A stretch of 64,000 bases of DNA from the NCBI GenBank assembly GCA_963383645.1, contig OY726558.1, positions 186,117,634 to 186,181,633 on the forward strand, in the 5' to 3' direction. Positions 51,573-63,958 of this stretch are shown here, one piece after another (within the stretch, counting starts at the first letter, position 1; every line of letters begins with the position of its first letter). The translations under genes were made by a program, and so were the position numbers. The stretch comes from Muscardinus avellanarius (Eukaryota; Chordata; Mammalia; Rodentia; Gliridae). The notes beneath the pieces were generated by a model, which was not told the origin of the DNA, made no database searches, and saw only the letters and a program-made list of their open reading frames with translations.

Positions 51573-51849
51573 TCTTTTATTCCTTCAATAGCCCTACGAC
51601 TTTAGCAAACACATTTCCTAGTAATACGTAGCTTCAGAGAAAGGGCTGGGTGGGTTACATTGAACCCAGGGAAAAGTCTGTGCTGGAGAAGTAACCACCT
51701 TGTCACAGCAATATCCACTCTAAATCAATTTCCTTCTTTTCATGGCTTTTAAAGCAGTCTGCTCAGCATTGGAGGAAGGAAGGAGGCTGATATAAGGAGA
51801 GAGAAGGAAGAAAGAAAGGAAGCAAAGAAGGAAAGAAACATCTTGTAAT

Positions 51850-52195
51850 GGTTTGGAAAGCCTTACAGAAACAAGGTAGCAATGTTGGAGAGAGGCCTTC
51901 CAATATTGGTCACTAAGGGTGACCACACCCTAGGAGTGTGGCTCTGAAGAGTCCATATGGTTCCTTTTCCTCTTGCTCGCTCTCTTGCTTCTGACCTCCA
52001 TGATGCAAGGAGTACAGCCTTCTGCTCTTCCTCTCTCCACTTCCTGCCACCATACCTTGAGATCCATGGTCCCCGGCCTCAATTGGACCAAACCCAAAAA
52101 CCTCCAAGGAAACCTTAAGCAAATAAATCGTCCTTCCTCTGTGAAGGTCAGTTCTTTGGATTATAGCAGTGAGAATGCTAAGACACAACTCAAAA
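51850..52195 (+). mobile_element. MaLR LTR, diverged
   Basis: 'gcttctgacctccatgatgc', 'cacttcctgccaccatacct', 'aagcaaataaatcgtccttc' and 'gattatagcagtgagaatgc' 'taagacac' fit the MaLR end order. Confidence 0.6.
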
Positions 52196-52244
52196 TATAC
52201 GAAGAATCTCAAGGTTGTCAAAAAATAAATAAAAAAACGAAACT

Positions 52245-52432
52245 GCAAGGCATGGTGGCACACACTTGTAATCCCAGTACTTGGGAGGCTGAGACAGGAG
52301 GATCACAGGTTCAAGGACAGCCTCAGCAAATAGTGAGACTATCAACAACCTAGCATGACTCTGTTTCAAAATAAAAATAAAGGGCTAGGGATATAGCTCA
52401 GAGGTAGAATGCCCCTGTGTTCAATCCCTAGT
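52245..52432 (+). mobile_element. B1-dID SINE
   Basis: 'caaggcatggtggcacacac' to 'caatccctagtgag'. The tail has become a GAAA repeat. Confidence 0.87.
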
Positions 52433-52433
52433 G

Positions 52434-52496
<63 letters not shown>

Positions 52497-52504
52497 AGAA
52501 AGAA
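52433..52504. repeat. (GAAA)n microsatellite
   Basis: About 16 GAAA units grown from the SINE tail. Confidence 0.95.
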
Positions 52505-52999
52505 GATCTGTTTGATGTGTTTTAAATTAGAGAAGTTTTAAAGTGGAGGAGAAAGACCCAGGAAGAACATGAAAGACACTTTTTCCATATGTTACAGACT
52601 CTTTGAGAAACGGAGGATTAAAACTAGGTGTGTTCTGAGATGGAAGAATGGAAACCACTGGGTGGAAGTTTATAAAGACCCAGTTCAGCTATGGTTAAGA
52701 AACACTTTCCAGCCAGGTAGTCCAGTTTCAGAATGGCTACTGGAGACCTGGTGAACTCCTGGTGCCAAGAGTGCTACAGGGGATACTGGATGACTAAATC
52801 TCAGAGAAGAATAGAAGCTGGAAAAGAGTACCTCAGTTAGATGGCCTTGAAGGTCCCTTCTGGCCAGGACTGCCTGTGGGGAATTCTGAGCTTCTGCTTT
52901 GCCATGGGACTGGACCTTCCTGACAAGGCCATTTCCTACTGTTATAGTTTTGATATAGAATCTCCACTGGAAGAGCTCATTTATTGACAAAAATATTTA
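52505..52999. other. Upstream region, nothing recognised
   Basis: No gene or repeat assigned. Confidence 0.45.
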
Positions 53000-53365
53000 G
53001 AGGTGACATAATTTAATCCTGAGGGTTAATCTCATTAGAGAATAAATTCACTGATGGATTCATGGATATTTGGGGTGGTAAAGTAAGTAGGGCGAGGCCA
53101 AAGGAAGTAGGTCACTAGAGGTGCGGCCTCGGGGACTATGCATTTTTCCCTTGTGCCCTCTCTCCTCTTTTCTCTATTTTCTTCTTCCTCTCTCTCCCCA
53201 CCTCTCTTTCTCTCCCTTTGCCATGTCCTAAGCTCCACAGACATGACCTTGCCTTAACAACGTAGACTGAAACCTCCAGAACTAGGAGCATATAAATATT
53301 CCTTCCTCTAAGTAATGGTCATCAGGTATTTGGGATAACAGCAATAAGAATCCTTACTGAAATAC
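53000..53365 (+). mobile_element. MaLR LTR
   Basis: 'ttcactgatggattcatgga', 'cggcctcggggactatgcat', a CT-rich middle, 'gactgaaacctccagaacta' and 'tttgggataacagcaataag' give a complete MaLR LTR order. Confidence 0.75.
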
Positions 53366-54371
53366 CTCCTCTTCTCCCTGCTGCCATAGCTCTAGTATGC
53401 TTAGACAAAGAGTGTAGAGCAAGGAACTAAAGGAGGGTCTGGGGATAAGAGGCTGACTTACACAACCAGATGTTGTGGTCAAAGTCTTTCAAAACCAAGA
53501 GAGGTCTATATGAGAACTAATTTTTTGAAAACTTTGGCCTTTCTGGACTTTTTGCCCTGAAGGTTCACACCAGCCCTTACCTGTGAGTGGGAGGCCATGC
53601 AGTCAGCTGTTGGCTCCAGAGTTAGTCTCTCTGGGTACAAATCCTGGTTCCTCCTCTCCTGGCTGTGGAGGTCACTGGTGCTATTAACCCAGTATTTCTG
53701 TTTCTTTTCTCAGCATGATAGGCTTGGACACACACAGACACATGCATATGTGTGGACATGTGAGTCACTCTGGCAAGAGAAAAGAAAGAAGAAAGTATGA
53801 TTTGAAACCGGGTTCCAAAGTGAAAACAATACCATATTCTAATGACTAATATGAAGAAAAGCATTTTAACTAACTCGCTCCTAATTTTTATATTGAGCTC
53901 AAGCTGAAACGATGATACTTTGGATATATAGAGTTAAATAAGGCACTATTAAAACTAAATTATCTATTTCTTTGTGCTTTTTACTGCAGTTGTTAAACAA
54001 TTAAATTGCCTCTGGGTCTTACGTTATATTCCTGCTAACCAGAGCTGTTCCCACAGTCCCACAGAATGGCCTTGTCCTGCTCGTGGCATTTCCCAGCTGA
54101 GCACTGCACTGATAACCCTAATGCGTGTTTCTCCATTACCAACTTCTTTTTTGAACTCCAGGCTCATGTATCCAATGCAACCACAGCATCACAAAGTTAG
54201 TTCTTCCTTCTGTAGTTGCCTGTAGAGCATCAACATCTACTGATTCCCTCCTTTTCTCCAGATCTTTTTCAGATTATATGAATGAACTCCTGTTTATTCT
54301 CCTTCCTAAATATCCCTCAAAATTCCTCCATTGCTCTCTGCTTATACCCTATCACTTACACTCACTGTTTT
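53366..54371. other. Upstream region, partly ancient repeat
   Basis: No gene. 54230-54371 ('tgaactcctgtttattctcc', 'tcctccattgctctctgctt') looks like an ancient repeat that resumes at 55433 after the L1-like insertion. Confidence 0.4.
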
Positions 54372-54386
54372 AAATTGGCCCCCTGC

Positions 54387-55417
54387 TGGGGCCTGCTGCT
54401 CGGTGAGTCTGGGACTGGAGCCAGCTAGGTAGGGACCAGGGCCTTCCACTTGGCAAGGCTGGGACTGGAGCCTGCCCCACGGCAAAGGGCAAGCAGGTCC
54501 GTGCAACCGTGCAGTCAGGAAGCACCTGAAGCTGCCGCTGTGTCACCTTATCTTTCAGCAGACTCCCAGATCCAAGTGAATGCTATTTTTTTTTAAAATG
54601 GGTTGTGAGTGGATCATCTCATCAAAGTTACTCACCTTCTGGCTTTCAGGATTTCAGTGAGCAAGAATCAGTATGGAAAATAAAAAAGGACTTCCAAGGG
54701 AGGAAGAAACTTTAATTGTTTGGATGTGGAGAAGTAGAAACTCCAATGCATTATTGGTGAGATTGTAAATTAGTCCAACCACTTTGGAAAACAGTAGGGA
54801 GGATCCTCAGAAGAATGGGAACAAACTTACCATACGATCCAGCAATACCACTTCTGGGTATCTACCCAAAAGAATGAAAACCAAACTACCAAACTATTGC
54901 ATGAGTATCTATGGTCACAGCTGCACAGTTCATCATTGCCAAACTATGGATCCAGCCAAGATCTCCATTAACAGATGAGTGGATTACAAATCTATGGGAT
55001 ATGTACGCAATGGAATTTTACCCAGCCATAAAGGAGAACAAAATTATGGCATTTACAGGGAAATGTCACAAAAATAAAAAATCGGATGCTTTCCTTAATA
55101 TGCGAAAACTGGGGAGAGATGGGTGACAGGAGGAACTCTAGATGAAGAAGGGATCCTGTAGAGGAGCAATCAGGATACCTATCTGAGGAGATGGGAGGAG
55201 GAAAAAGGGAAACTCTTCAAAGCACATGATGTACTTAAACAAACATATCAAAATCAATCACGAGACCAAACATGGGTAGGAGGGAGGGGGAAGAAGGGGG
55301 AATAGGGATTGGGTAAGGGCTAATTGCGTGATGTGTGCATGTATATTTCCATGAGTCTTATACCCCAATGAGATGTATGACTACAATGTACTAAAAAAAT
55401 TTAAAAATTAAAAAAAT
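54387..55417 (+). mobile_element. L1-like element, GC-rich head joined to L1 3' end, with TSD
   Basis: Candidate target duplications aaattggccccctgc (54372-54386) and aaaatggtcccctgc (55418-55432) bracket about 1.03 kb. The head (54387-54545) is GC-rich with a repeated 'tctgggactggagcc'-like unit, as in L1 5' regions. From about 54715 to the A-rich tail the sequence is L1 ORF2 end plus the 3' UTR seen at 9838-10632. ORF1 and most of ORF2 are absent. Confidence 0.6.
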
Positions 55418-55432
55418 AAAATGGTCCCCTGC

Positions 55433-56235
55433 AATCTATTATAAAGGAATAAAGGTCTCCCCTACTTAACAATCCTTTCATGCCCCAGTGGTCCGAAGGA
55501 TAAAAGCCAAAGCCCTAACTTGTCTTGATAAGACACTAAACCTCTCTCTCTTCAGTTCTCACATGAAGAGAAATGGGAAGACAGCTGATGTGGTGCTAGA
55601 AAAGCTGTTGTAGGGTTGTGTGACCGAGGAAAAAGAGACAGCAAAATGGAAATTTTGTGACCAATCTTCTGGTACTCAGACCAAACCTCCTAAACAGGAA
55701 GGTTAGATGGGGCTCACTACATTTAAATTAAAGCCACCTTCTAACCATGTCTTCTTGTTCTCTTTCATGCCCTCAGAGGCTGCACTGGCCATTTCAGAGT
55801 CCAAAGAAAGTCAGCAAGGTTAGCAGCTGATTCCCTGAAGGCCATGTGTCTAGAAGGCTTGGTGACCAGGAGGTTCTAGGCTGAGGGGCTGCAGCTGCAC
55901 AGGAAAAGGCATGAGACCCAGACTTCTGGAAAGCACCAGGAGAGGCTGTGCTAACTTGCAAAGGATTAATAGGAGTGGACCGGGCTGAGCAGGGAGTACA
56001 CAGGCAAAGGGACAGGCATACAGGAAGGCCAGGAGGTGAAAAGGTTTGGCCTCTCAATATGGCTAGAATATGGGGTGTGGGGGGAAGGCAAAAGACAAAA
56101 ATGAAGAACTGAGAATATTCTGGATGGTCTTCTCTGGCATGCAAGGGAGTCTAGAAGTTATAATTCTACTGTCTTCTGGACAGTGAGGATCTTGTAGGCT
56201 TTAGATTAAGATGTAATATAATAAAAAATATATTT
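55433..56235. other. Upstream region, partly ancient repeat
   Basis: 'aaggataaaagccaaagccc' near 55497 continues the ancient repeat left of the L1 insertion. The rest is unassigned. Confidence 0.4.
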
Positions 56236-56239
56236 TTAT

Positions 56240-56412
56240 GTGGTGTGTGGTACTGAGGATTGAACCCAGGAATGCTCTAGAACTGAGCTACACCCACAGC
56301 ACTTTTTTTTTAATTTTGAAGCAAGGTCTCACTAAATTATTCCATGCTGGCCTCAAATCTTCAATCCTCTTATCTCAGCCTTCCAAGTACTGCAATTGTT
56401 GGTAGGTATCAT
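56240..56412 (-). mobile_element. B1-dID SINE, old
   Basis: Antisense: 'gaggattgaacccaggaatg' to 'ccttccaagtactgcaattg'. The B1 end is lost. Confidence 0.78.
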
Positions 56413-56469
56413 GATTTTAGAAAAATTGATCTGTTGACAGTGTGAAAATTTTTTGACTGGGTTTGTTAT

Positions 56470-56827
56470 AGGGTGGAATGTGCACAGCCCACCCAAATTC
56501 ATCTGGGGAAATTCTAAACCACAACATGATGGTATTAGGATTTGGGCTTTTAGGAGATAATGAGATAATGAGAGTAGAATCCTCATTAATGCAAGTGGTG
56601 TCCCTACCAAAGGGGTTTCAGATCTTCTCCTCCTGTTTCTGCCATGTGAGGACACTACGAAAGAATAGCTGTCTGTGAACCTGGAAGAGGGCCCTCACCA
56701 GGACTGAACCATGCTGGTGCCCTGACCCCAGATTTCCAGCCTCTAGAACCATGAGAAATAAATGTCTGTTGTTGAACCGCCACCCAGTCTATGTGTCCCG
56801 TTATACCAACCCAGATTGACTAAGACA
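56470..56827 (+). mobile_element. MLT1-type LTR
   Basis: 'cacaacatgatggtattagg', 'ctgccatgtgaggacactac', 'gagggccctcaccaggactg', 'atttccagcctctagaacca' and 'gattgactaagacag' are the full MLT1 order. Confidence 0.82.
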
Positions 56828-58262
56828 GGGTAAGAGGAGATACGGAAGGCAGAAAAATCTGACAGGAGGCTGTTGTGATCTTTGAGATGCTAACAAAGAT
56901 CTAAACCCAATTGGTAAGAGTAGGAAATGAAGAGGGAGTGATTCAACTTATAGTGAAGAGGTGCAAAGGAATAAACGGAATTTGGAAACCAATGGGATGC
57001 AGATGGTGAGGGACAGGGAATGTAAAAGATTATCCCATGATTAAGGCTGGGCTACCTGGTGACTGGCGATGTCACCTCCCAAACACCTAACTGGACAGTG
57101 TTTGTTCAGGAAACCAAAGTTGCATTCAGAGCTTTTGCATTCACAGCTTTTAATACAAGGTGTAAAGTCTAGCAAAAATCTCAAGCAGGGCTAGAGGAAT
57201 GATTCTCAAAAGCTCTATGTTGCTGCCTGGGAGAGTTAGAATCTCAATACCTTTAAGAAATCTTGGACATTAGCCTGCTTTGCTGATGCAAGTAATCAAG
57301 AAGATGCCAGTAGCTGTTAAGACAGTCCATAGCCCTGTAGCAGGTGCTCACCCGTAAGTTCAGCTGGAGACTAAGAGGTTGGATTGGTGTCTGCTGTGTG
57401 ATCTCCAGGCAAGACAATCGATGTACACATCCAGATCACACAAAGAGCTCTGTCCTCTCGGACAGATTTGCGGGTTGTGGGACTCAAAAATAAGGTCACC
57501 TGGGGAGAGGCATGAAAAACAACAGGACAATATCCAAGGTAGGCCAAAATGGAAGGTAGCTGGTGCCGCCTTGATGCCACCTGCCCATTTCACAGAGGAT
57601 GCAGGCGCTGGATCTAGCTGGTCTCAGCAACACCCAGACTGATGTCTTCTAATGCCTACTGATGGGAGCTGTAATGAAGAATCTGTTAACTGAAGGTACC
57701 TGGCAGGTGTCTTGAGCCTGGAGTTGCTCCAAGTAGGAAGAGATTATCCTTAAGCATGTGGGAGCAGAGAGGAGAACTTCTGGAACAATAAGGGTGGAGG
57801 GACAAACTAAGTAAACTATTGCCTCTGTTAAATTTAAACCTTGTCTATAGCTGCCACCCAGAAGAGAAATATGTCTCATGAAAACCACATGGTTCAAATG
57901 AAGTGAGCTAAACAATCTTCCTCTGTGCTAAAGAGTTCATGGCTTATTGCATACCTGATTGGGGGAAAACTTTTGGAGACAGCTCATGTTTACCAGCCAA
58001 GATCATAATTTCCCAGATCATTCAAGAAAAAGCAAAATAACCCCCCCAAAAAAGTTTGTACAAAGACATATTTCAAATAATATACCTCAAGGCATAGTAA
58101 CTATGCAGTTTCTAAAATTTGTCCCCAAATATGATCATTTCCTAAATCAAAAGGGCAATAAGTAGGGAAATTGAGAATGATAGAGGTTGGAAATAGCTTC
58201 CAATTTCTCTTCCAGCCCTTTTGTTGTTTAATTCTATCTAATAACTGCATTCTCATCTCTCT

Positions 58263-58265
<3 letters not shown>
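56828..58265. other. Upstream region, nothing recognised
   Basis: 1.4 kb of mixed DNA. Overlapping short frames at 57360-57915 on both strands show no protein family. Confidence 0.45.

Positions 58266-58300
<35 letters not shown>
58257..58300. repeat. (CT)n microsatellite
   Basis: About 20 CT units with early TTT interruptions. Confidence 0.93.
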
Positions 58301-58310
<10 letters not shown>

Positions 58311-59039
58311 AGCATTTAATTGCTTAATTCCTTTAAGACTTTGTCAATTGACTACTGCATTTTCTGCCATTGTCCAATATGGCCTTAAGGTCTTTATCAA
58401 CATCCTCCCAAGATCTTGGACTTTCATCCCCTTGACCTAATCTCTAGGGAATCCATCCTTTCCTCAACTTTAGATACCATCCTCATAGTATTAACTATCA
58501 TCATCTGAAACTGTGTCACTTCCAAAACTGCTTTGTAGGTCTTGTATTGCCAGGAAGTGAGTAGGAGTTAAAATCCAACCCATCTTGGCTTTCCTAGCTA
58601 CCTGTTTTGGGGGACTTCTGGGTAAAAGATGTCATTTTTCAAATCTGCACAAAGGGATGACAGGGGCTAGTGACTGTCTTGATTCTCAACACAAGGACAT
58701 GTGTACTTGGTCATTTCAGTGATACCCAAAGAAACAGAACAGCCTGAAAGTCAACCAGTAGAAGTAGAGGAACCGGGGAAAATCCCACTGTTTTAGTCCA
58801 CTAATCTGCTATGGAGCAACTCAGCTGTTAACTATGAGGGAGAACAAAAGAGAAGCTCTAAATACTAGTGAGTTCTGAGATGGCAATTAAGGACATCTAA
58901 TAGAATCTTTAAGTGGCCCCTATCTGACTTTAAGATGTCTCTCAGAGGTCCAGAAGGGTCAAACAAAGCCTTAGAACACAAATCTTGCCATTTATCATCC
59001 CCAGTAATCTCCATGTTAACCCCTCAGTAGCGTTCAGAT
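58301..59039. other. Upstream region, nothing recognised
   Basis: No gene or repeat assigned. Confidence 0.45.
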
Positions 59040-59575
59040 ATTGTGCCATTTGCTACAAAATTAAAATTAGAATCAATACAATGAATACTCAGTATGCAAA
59101 ACAATTCAAGGCTCTATTTCAGCATGAGGTTTCATTTAAACTGTGGGGATAAAAAGAAAAGACAACCCTTTGTTCTCTTCATTTCACAATCCTGCAAATG
59201 GCCTCTTAGCTAAAATAGCTCCTCTAATCTTTAAGTTTTAATTAGCTGCCCGCAATTCATAAAATATCTGGAATTAAAATGCTGATACCTCATTCTCCTG
59301 AGAAATGGCACACAATTAACCTCTTTTTTCTGGTCAAAAGCAGAAATTGAGAAAGGGTAATGACAAAATTAATCTATTCTGGTGGCAAGGTCTGCAATGG
59401 GGCTGGGAAACAGCGTCGGATCCTGCATCAAAGGGGAAGGCACTCGCCAGCGTGTTGAGAAGCTAGCTGTGCCTTTTGTATTCACGACAAGTTATAGCCA
59501 AATGTCGGGCCCCAGATAGCCTATAAAAATGTTAGATGATTCCCTGGAATGATCAGCCTAACCTGCCTTTCTTTT
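59040..59575. promoter_or_regulatory. Candidate conserved non-coding block
   Basis: Repeat-free, with homeodomain-type TAATTA/ATTAA cores (for example 'gttttaattagctgcc' at 59235) and a TCF/LEF-type ATCAAAGG at 59427-59434. It lies 20 kb upstream of DCT. Conservation was not tested. Confidence 0.3.
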
Positions 59576-59590
59576 CATTCTGAAAACAGG

Positions 59591-59593
<3 letters not shown>

Positions 59594-59634
<41 letters not shown>
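59594..59634. repeat. (CA)n microsatellite
   Basis: About 20 CA units ending in CACG. Confidence 0.95.
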
Positions 59635-59636
<2 letters not shown>

Positions 59637-59644
59637 TTAAACAA

Positions 59645-59748
59645 CGTCAGGACTTACTTAGCAAGACTCTTTTTCAAAATAAAAAGGGTTGAGAGTATAA
59701 CTCAGAGGTAGGACACCCCTGGGTTCAATTCCCACTGCTCAAATAAAT
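59645..59748 (+). mobile_element. 5'-truncated B1-dID SINE, old
   Basis: It starts in the B1 middle ('gacttacttagcaagactct'). The ID half 'gttgagagtataactcagag' is complete. Confidence 0.75.
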
Positions 59749-60959
59749 AGTGCCAGAAATTCTGGTTCTCTGCTGAGGTGGTAGAAAAAGCATCCAGGAA
59801 CCAATGGTGGAGACAGTTTAAGATCCAGATTGACAGGTCCATGTGCCCAAAGGCCTGCCTGAGCCTGATGATTCAGCATTGACATTGGATAGAATATTAT
59901 TCTGGAAGGCTCAAGCTCCTGTGATGTCCAGCAGCTGCTCTGCCAATGGGACCTCCCAAGCACACCTGCTGAAGACCAACACCTGTGTAGCCTAGTTACA
60001 GCACAAAATTAATTGGCGGATTAAGCAAAATGTTTCCAAATAGACATGTTTCTATTTGTATTGGACTGTTTCATTCCTTTTATATTTCTTTATTTTCTTT
60101 CCTTTTTTAGTTCTTAATCCTTCAGTTACATCTGAGAGCTTTTCTAAACACTGTTTATCTAGAAATTTCTTTGAACCTTAGATTTAAAAATAGCAGTCAG
60201 AACATCTTAAGTAACTTGAAAGATGGAGAGAATTTGATTGTTGTTGGTATAGCATTTATTTAATGTCAACCATGTAATGTGTGACTATGATCCTGATTTG
60301 TGGGTTTACAACCTAAATTAGTCTAAGTAAGTGCCCTGACAGATCATGGTTCTCAAAAGGACTCAGTTTGTTTCTGTTAGACTAAGTCAATCCCCATGAT
60401 CTTTTTTCCTCCTCCTGACTTCCTATTTTACTGTGTTGAAGAAGGTTTAGAACCTTTTTGTTCCTGTCACTTTTTAAATTATACAACTAATAAAAACATA
60501 CATAGAAATAAATGGGTGTGGTACATTAAAAAATATCCTTAATATTACGTTGGCCATACAACCTTTTTAGTCTTTCGGAAAGAATTGAGGACTGTCACAT
60601 CAATAGACATCAACAAGCAATTCTTAAGAACCAGAGTGCTTCGGGCATTGGGTAGATGATAGAAGACATGGAAAAGGACTCTCAGTCTCGATTCTGAGAG
60701 TTCATTCACCTACTTGGGAAAATAATAAAAGTAGGTACAGACAAGAACTAAAATGTGATGGCAAGCTAGCATTGGGAGGATAAAGAGGAAATGTATTCTT
60801 ATTCATTCAACAAATATGCATTGAGCACCTATTATCTATTTCCTGTTATGCATATGGATCTTGATCATGAGAGGATAACAGCAGCCAGTCAGGAAAACAG
60901 ATCAATAAAATACAATAAAATAATGTCTAGATGACGATATGCATAAGGCATAAAGGGCA
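59749..60959. other. Upstream region with an L2/MIR-type trace
   Basis: 'ttattcattcaacaaatatg' 'cattgagcacctattatcta' at about 60800 is an old L2/MIR pattern. The rest is unassigned. Confidence 0.45.
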
Positions 60960-61320
60960 CTTTATTAATCAGCTTTCTGTTACTATAACAAAGTACCTGA
61001 GATAATTAACTTATAAAGAGAAAAGGGTTGTTTCAGCTCATGGTTTTAGAGGTTCCAATTGGGTGGACCCATTACTCTTTGGCCATTGGTGGCGATGCCA
61101 ATGGCAAGGAGTCATGGTGGGCAAACTGCTCAACTCATGGCCAGAAACCAAAACACAAAGAAGAGACCAAGGTCCTGATATCCCCTGCAAGGACATACCC
61201 CCCAGTGACCTAAGTGATGTCCTCCTACTAGGACCCCCTCCTTTAGGTCCCAATGCCTCCCTGGGACCAAGCCTTTAACACATGGGCTTTGTGGACATTC
61301 AACATCCACTCTGTAGAAAG
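60960..61320 (-). mobile_element. MaLR LTR (MST type), antisense
   Basis: 'gctttctgttactataacaa' 'agtacctgagataattaact' 'tataaagagaaaagg' ... 'ccaatgcctccctgggacca' ... 'gacattcaacatcca' is an antisense MaLR order. Confidence 0.7.
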
Positions 61321-61499
61321 TAGAGAATTGAAGGAACACCTATGTTTTCCTGGGAAGCTGGAAGGAGCTGACACCTAAACAGACTTACATAAAGAGAGCA
61401 GCATGCAGGAAGTGACGACTGAGCATGTGCTGCATTTATGGTGCTTCATGCTAAGTACTTTTCATGAATTATCTAATTCATGGAAATTGGGAATTCAAC

Positions 61500-61588
61500 C
61501 CAAGCAGTGGGAATTGAACCCAGGGGTGTCCTACCTCTGAGTTATACTCTCAACCCTTTTTATTTTGAAAAAGAGTCTTGCTAAGTAA
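61500..61588 (-). mobile_element. Partial B1-dID SINE
   Basis: Antisense ID half 'gggaattgaacccaggggtg' and the linker. The B1 half stops at 'gagtcttgctaagta'. Confidence 0.78.
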
Positions 61589-62015
61589 ACATTTTTATTT
61601 TCCTCCATTTTACGGATGGGGAGAGAGAAAGCAAGAGGGTTATAGAAACTATGGACATTACAGAGCAAGTGAAGCCTGAGCCAGGGCACCTGCCTGCAGG
61701 GGCTGTGCTCCTGACTCCTCCCCGTGCCACGTGCATACACCTAGCTGAGGCACATTGGCTTCATTCTCATCTACCTCCAGCTGAACCACTTTTCCCCTTC
61801 TTCATCTGCTTTAGGGAAAAAAATCAAACTGTTTTGGTGTACCATCCATCTTTATTACAGTGTAAGAATACAAGGGTATGAACCATGGACCACTGGAAAG
61901 AGCACTCGGCTCTTAGCCATCAAACTTCCCTCCAATAATCAAGAAACTATGACATGAACCAGACTGTCAGCCCGGATGCCTTCCTTTACTCTCAAGTGTT
62001 GTTTAAGTGTGGGCA
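61589..62015. other. Upstream region, nothing recognised
   Basis: No gene or repeat assigned. Confidence 0.45.
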
Positions 62016-62017
62016 TT

Positions 62018-62211
62018 TTTTTTTTTTTGAGGGTCTGGGGATGAAACCCAGGGGCATTCGACCTCCGAGCTACAATCCCTGCCCTATTTTTTATTCTTTA
62101 TTTTGAAACCGGGTCTCACTGAGTTAGTTGCAAAGGGCCTCACTAAGTAGCTGAGACTGTCCACGAACCATGATCCTCCAGTCTCAGCCTCCCAAATGCT
62201 GGGATTACAAG
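62018..62211 (-). mobile_element. B1-dID SINE
   Basis: Antisense: 'gatgaaacccaggggcattc' to 'cccaaatgctgggattacaa'. Confidence 0.85.
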
Positions 62212-63957
62212 ATCATTATTATGCAAGCATTGAACACTGGTGGGTCTTCAACCAAGAATTCTCAGACCTTCCATCTTTAAATTCCCTTCACTCGAGGTGA
62301 TGGGATGATCCTTTTTCCTGAACTCTTTTTTTATGTTGCTTCCTGCCTCATGCATTCAACTCCTTCGGCTTCAGTTTGCCTGCAACTCAGTTGAAGACCC
62401 CAGACTTCCACCACCAAGTCCATTTTTAAACAGATATTTTGTACTGAAATCAGCTCTGATCAGTGCACTTCGCCAAACAAAAAGAAACTCGACTACATGG
62501 CAGTGGAACAAAGGAGTCCAAGCTGTTGAAAGACAAGCTTAAACACAAAACAAAAACAAACAGGATCCTCTGAAATAAGCCAAAATAAAGTCAAAATACA
62601 CCCACATGTACACACAGATGAGCAACATTTCCAGGCTCACAGTCTGTTCATGGTGGAAAAATAGCAATTTCTTCACAGCATTTTACCTACAATGGTTGTC
62701 ACCCATGTTCAGACATAAACACTGAACACGGATAAAATTCTCTGGTGAAGAATGAGTCACTCTCATTTACTATGGGGATCCTAACCAGACAGGGCCGATC
62801 CATAGAGGGGGTTTCCTTTGGTTTCTCTCATGATGCAAATTGGTTTTTTGTTTTGCTTCTGCTTATCATGCCTGGCTAAGGTATATGAGTTAGTGCTGTG
62901 CACACTAACTTATCAAAGCAGCAGAGAAAAGAGGCCAGTTTTGCTTCCAGACATTCGGTCACACATCGCTTAACCAGGGGGACATGACTTGAGAAATGCA
63001 TTGTTGTATGATTTCATCTTTATGCAAACATCATAGGGTGCACTTACACAAACTGAGATGGCCACTAAGCAATGTAATCTTGTGTGACCACTGCTGTGTG
63101 TGCAGTCTGTGGATGACCGAAATGTGGTTATACAGTATATGGCAGTACTTATTGTTACAACACAATGAAATGATAGATTCATCCCGGTAAGCTAACCCCC
63201 TTTTTTCTGTCCACACACTATGCTACCCTTTCTCCTTTCTTCAACTATCAGCAGCAACAGCCACAAAGAAACCACAACTCAGAAGATTTATCAAAAGTAT
63301 CAAAAGCTGGCTGGTGGTCCTCTTTAATAACACATTCAAATCTACCCAGTGGTAATTCTCTAGCTTACCCAATATTGGATAGATGCTTTTCTATCACAAA
63401 ACTAGGTTCCAATATCCTATCACCCCTACTGACCACTTTCTGTCTTTATATAGCAAGATTCTTTCCTGCTTTCATCTAAGCCTATCTCCTCTTGTGGCAT
63501 TTCCCTGGAAACCATATACTCCTGAAAAATAATAACTTGGAGACAGTAGTCAGTTTACCCTTAGCTTTTCTTCTCTTGGAAAATCGACTTCACATTCACT
63601 CATCATTCTTCTTTAAAATGAATCCCCCTATTCCTCAGTTCTGTTTTTATTCTTTGTTAACCCTCTTAAGGCTGACTTAATTCAACCTAAACACTTCTCA
63701 CTTCTCACTCTGCAGAGTATAAGAGAGGAACTACTTCTTTCTTTTTAATGGCTCATGCTCCATTTGAAGACATCTCAGATGCATTCTGGCTTTTCATTAC
63801 AGTACTTGTATGTGGCATATATTTTTTCTTATCTGTATTCAACTACACTTCCTACCTTGAAAGGTTATTGAAAAGTCAAATGGGATTAGGTATGAACTGT
63901 GCTTATCATTCTGTCTGGCACACAGAGAGTACCAGATACATGGCGACTGTAGCTACT
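62212..63957. other. Upstream region, nothing recognised
   Basis: 1.7 kb without a gene or a repeat I can name. Several overlapping 60-70-residue frames at 62970-63216 lie on both strands and show no protein features. Confidence 0.45.
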
Positions 63958-63958
63958 A

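Noticed and set aside
52433..52504. CRISPR-like regular repeat
   Set aside because: It is a tetranucleotide microsatellite without spacers, and the window is animal DNA.
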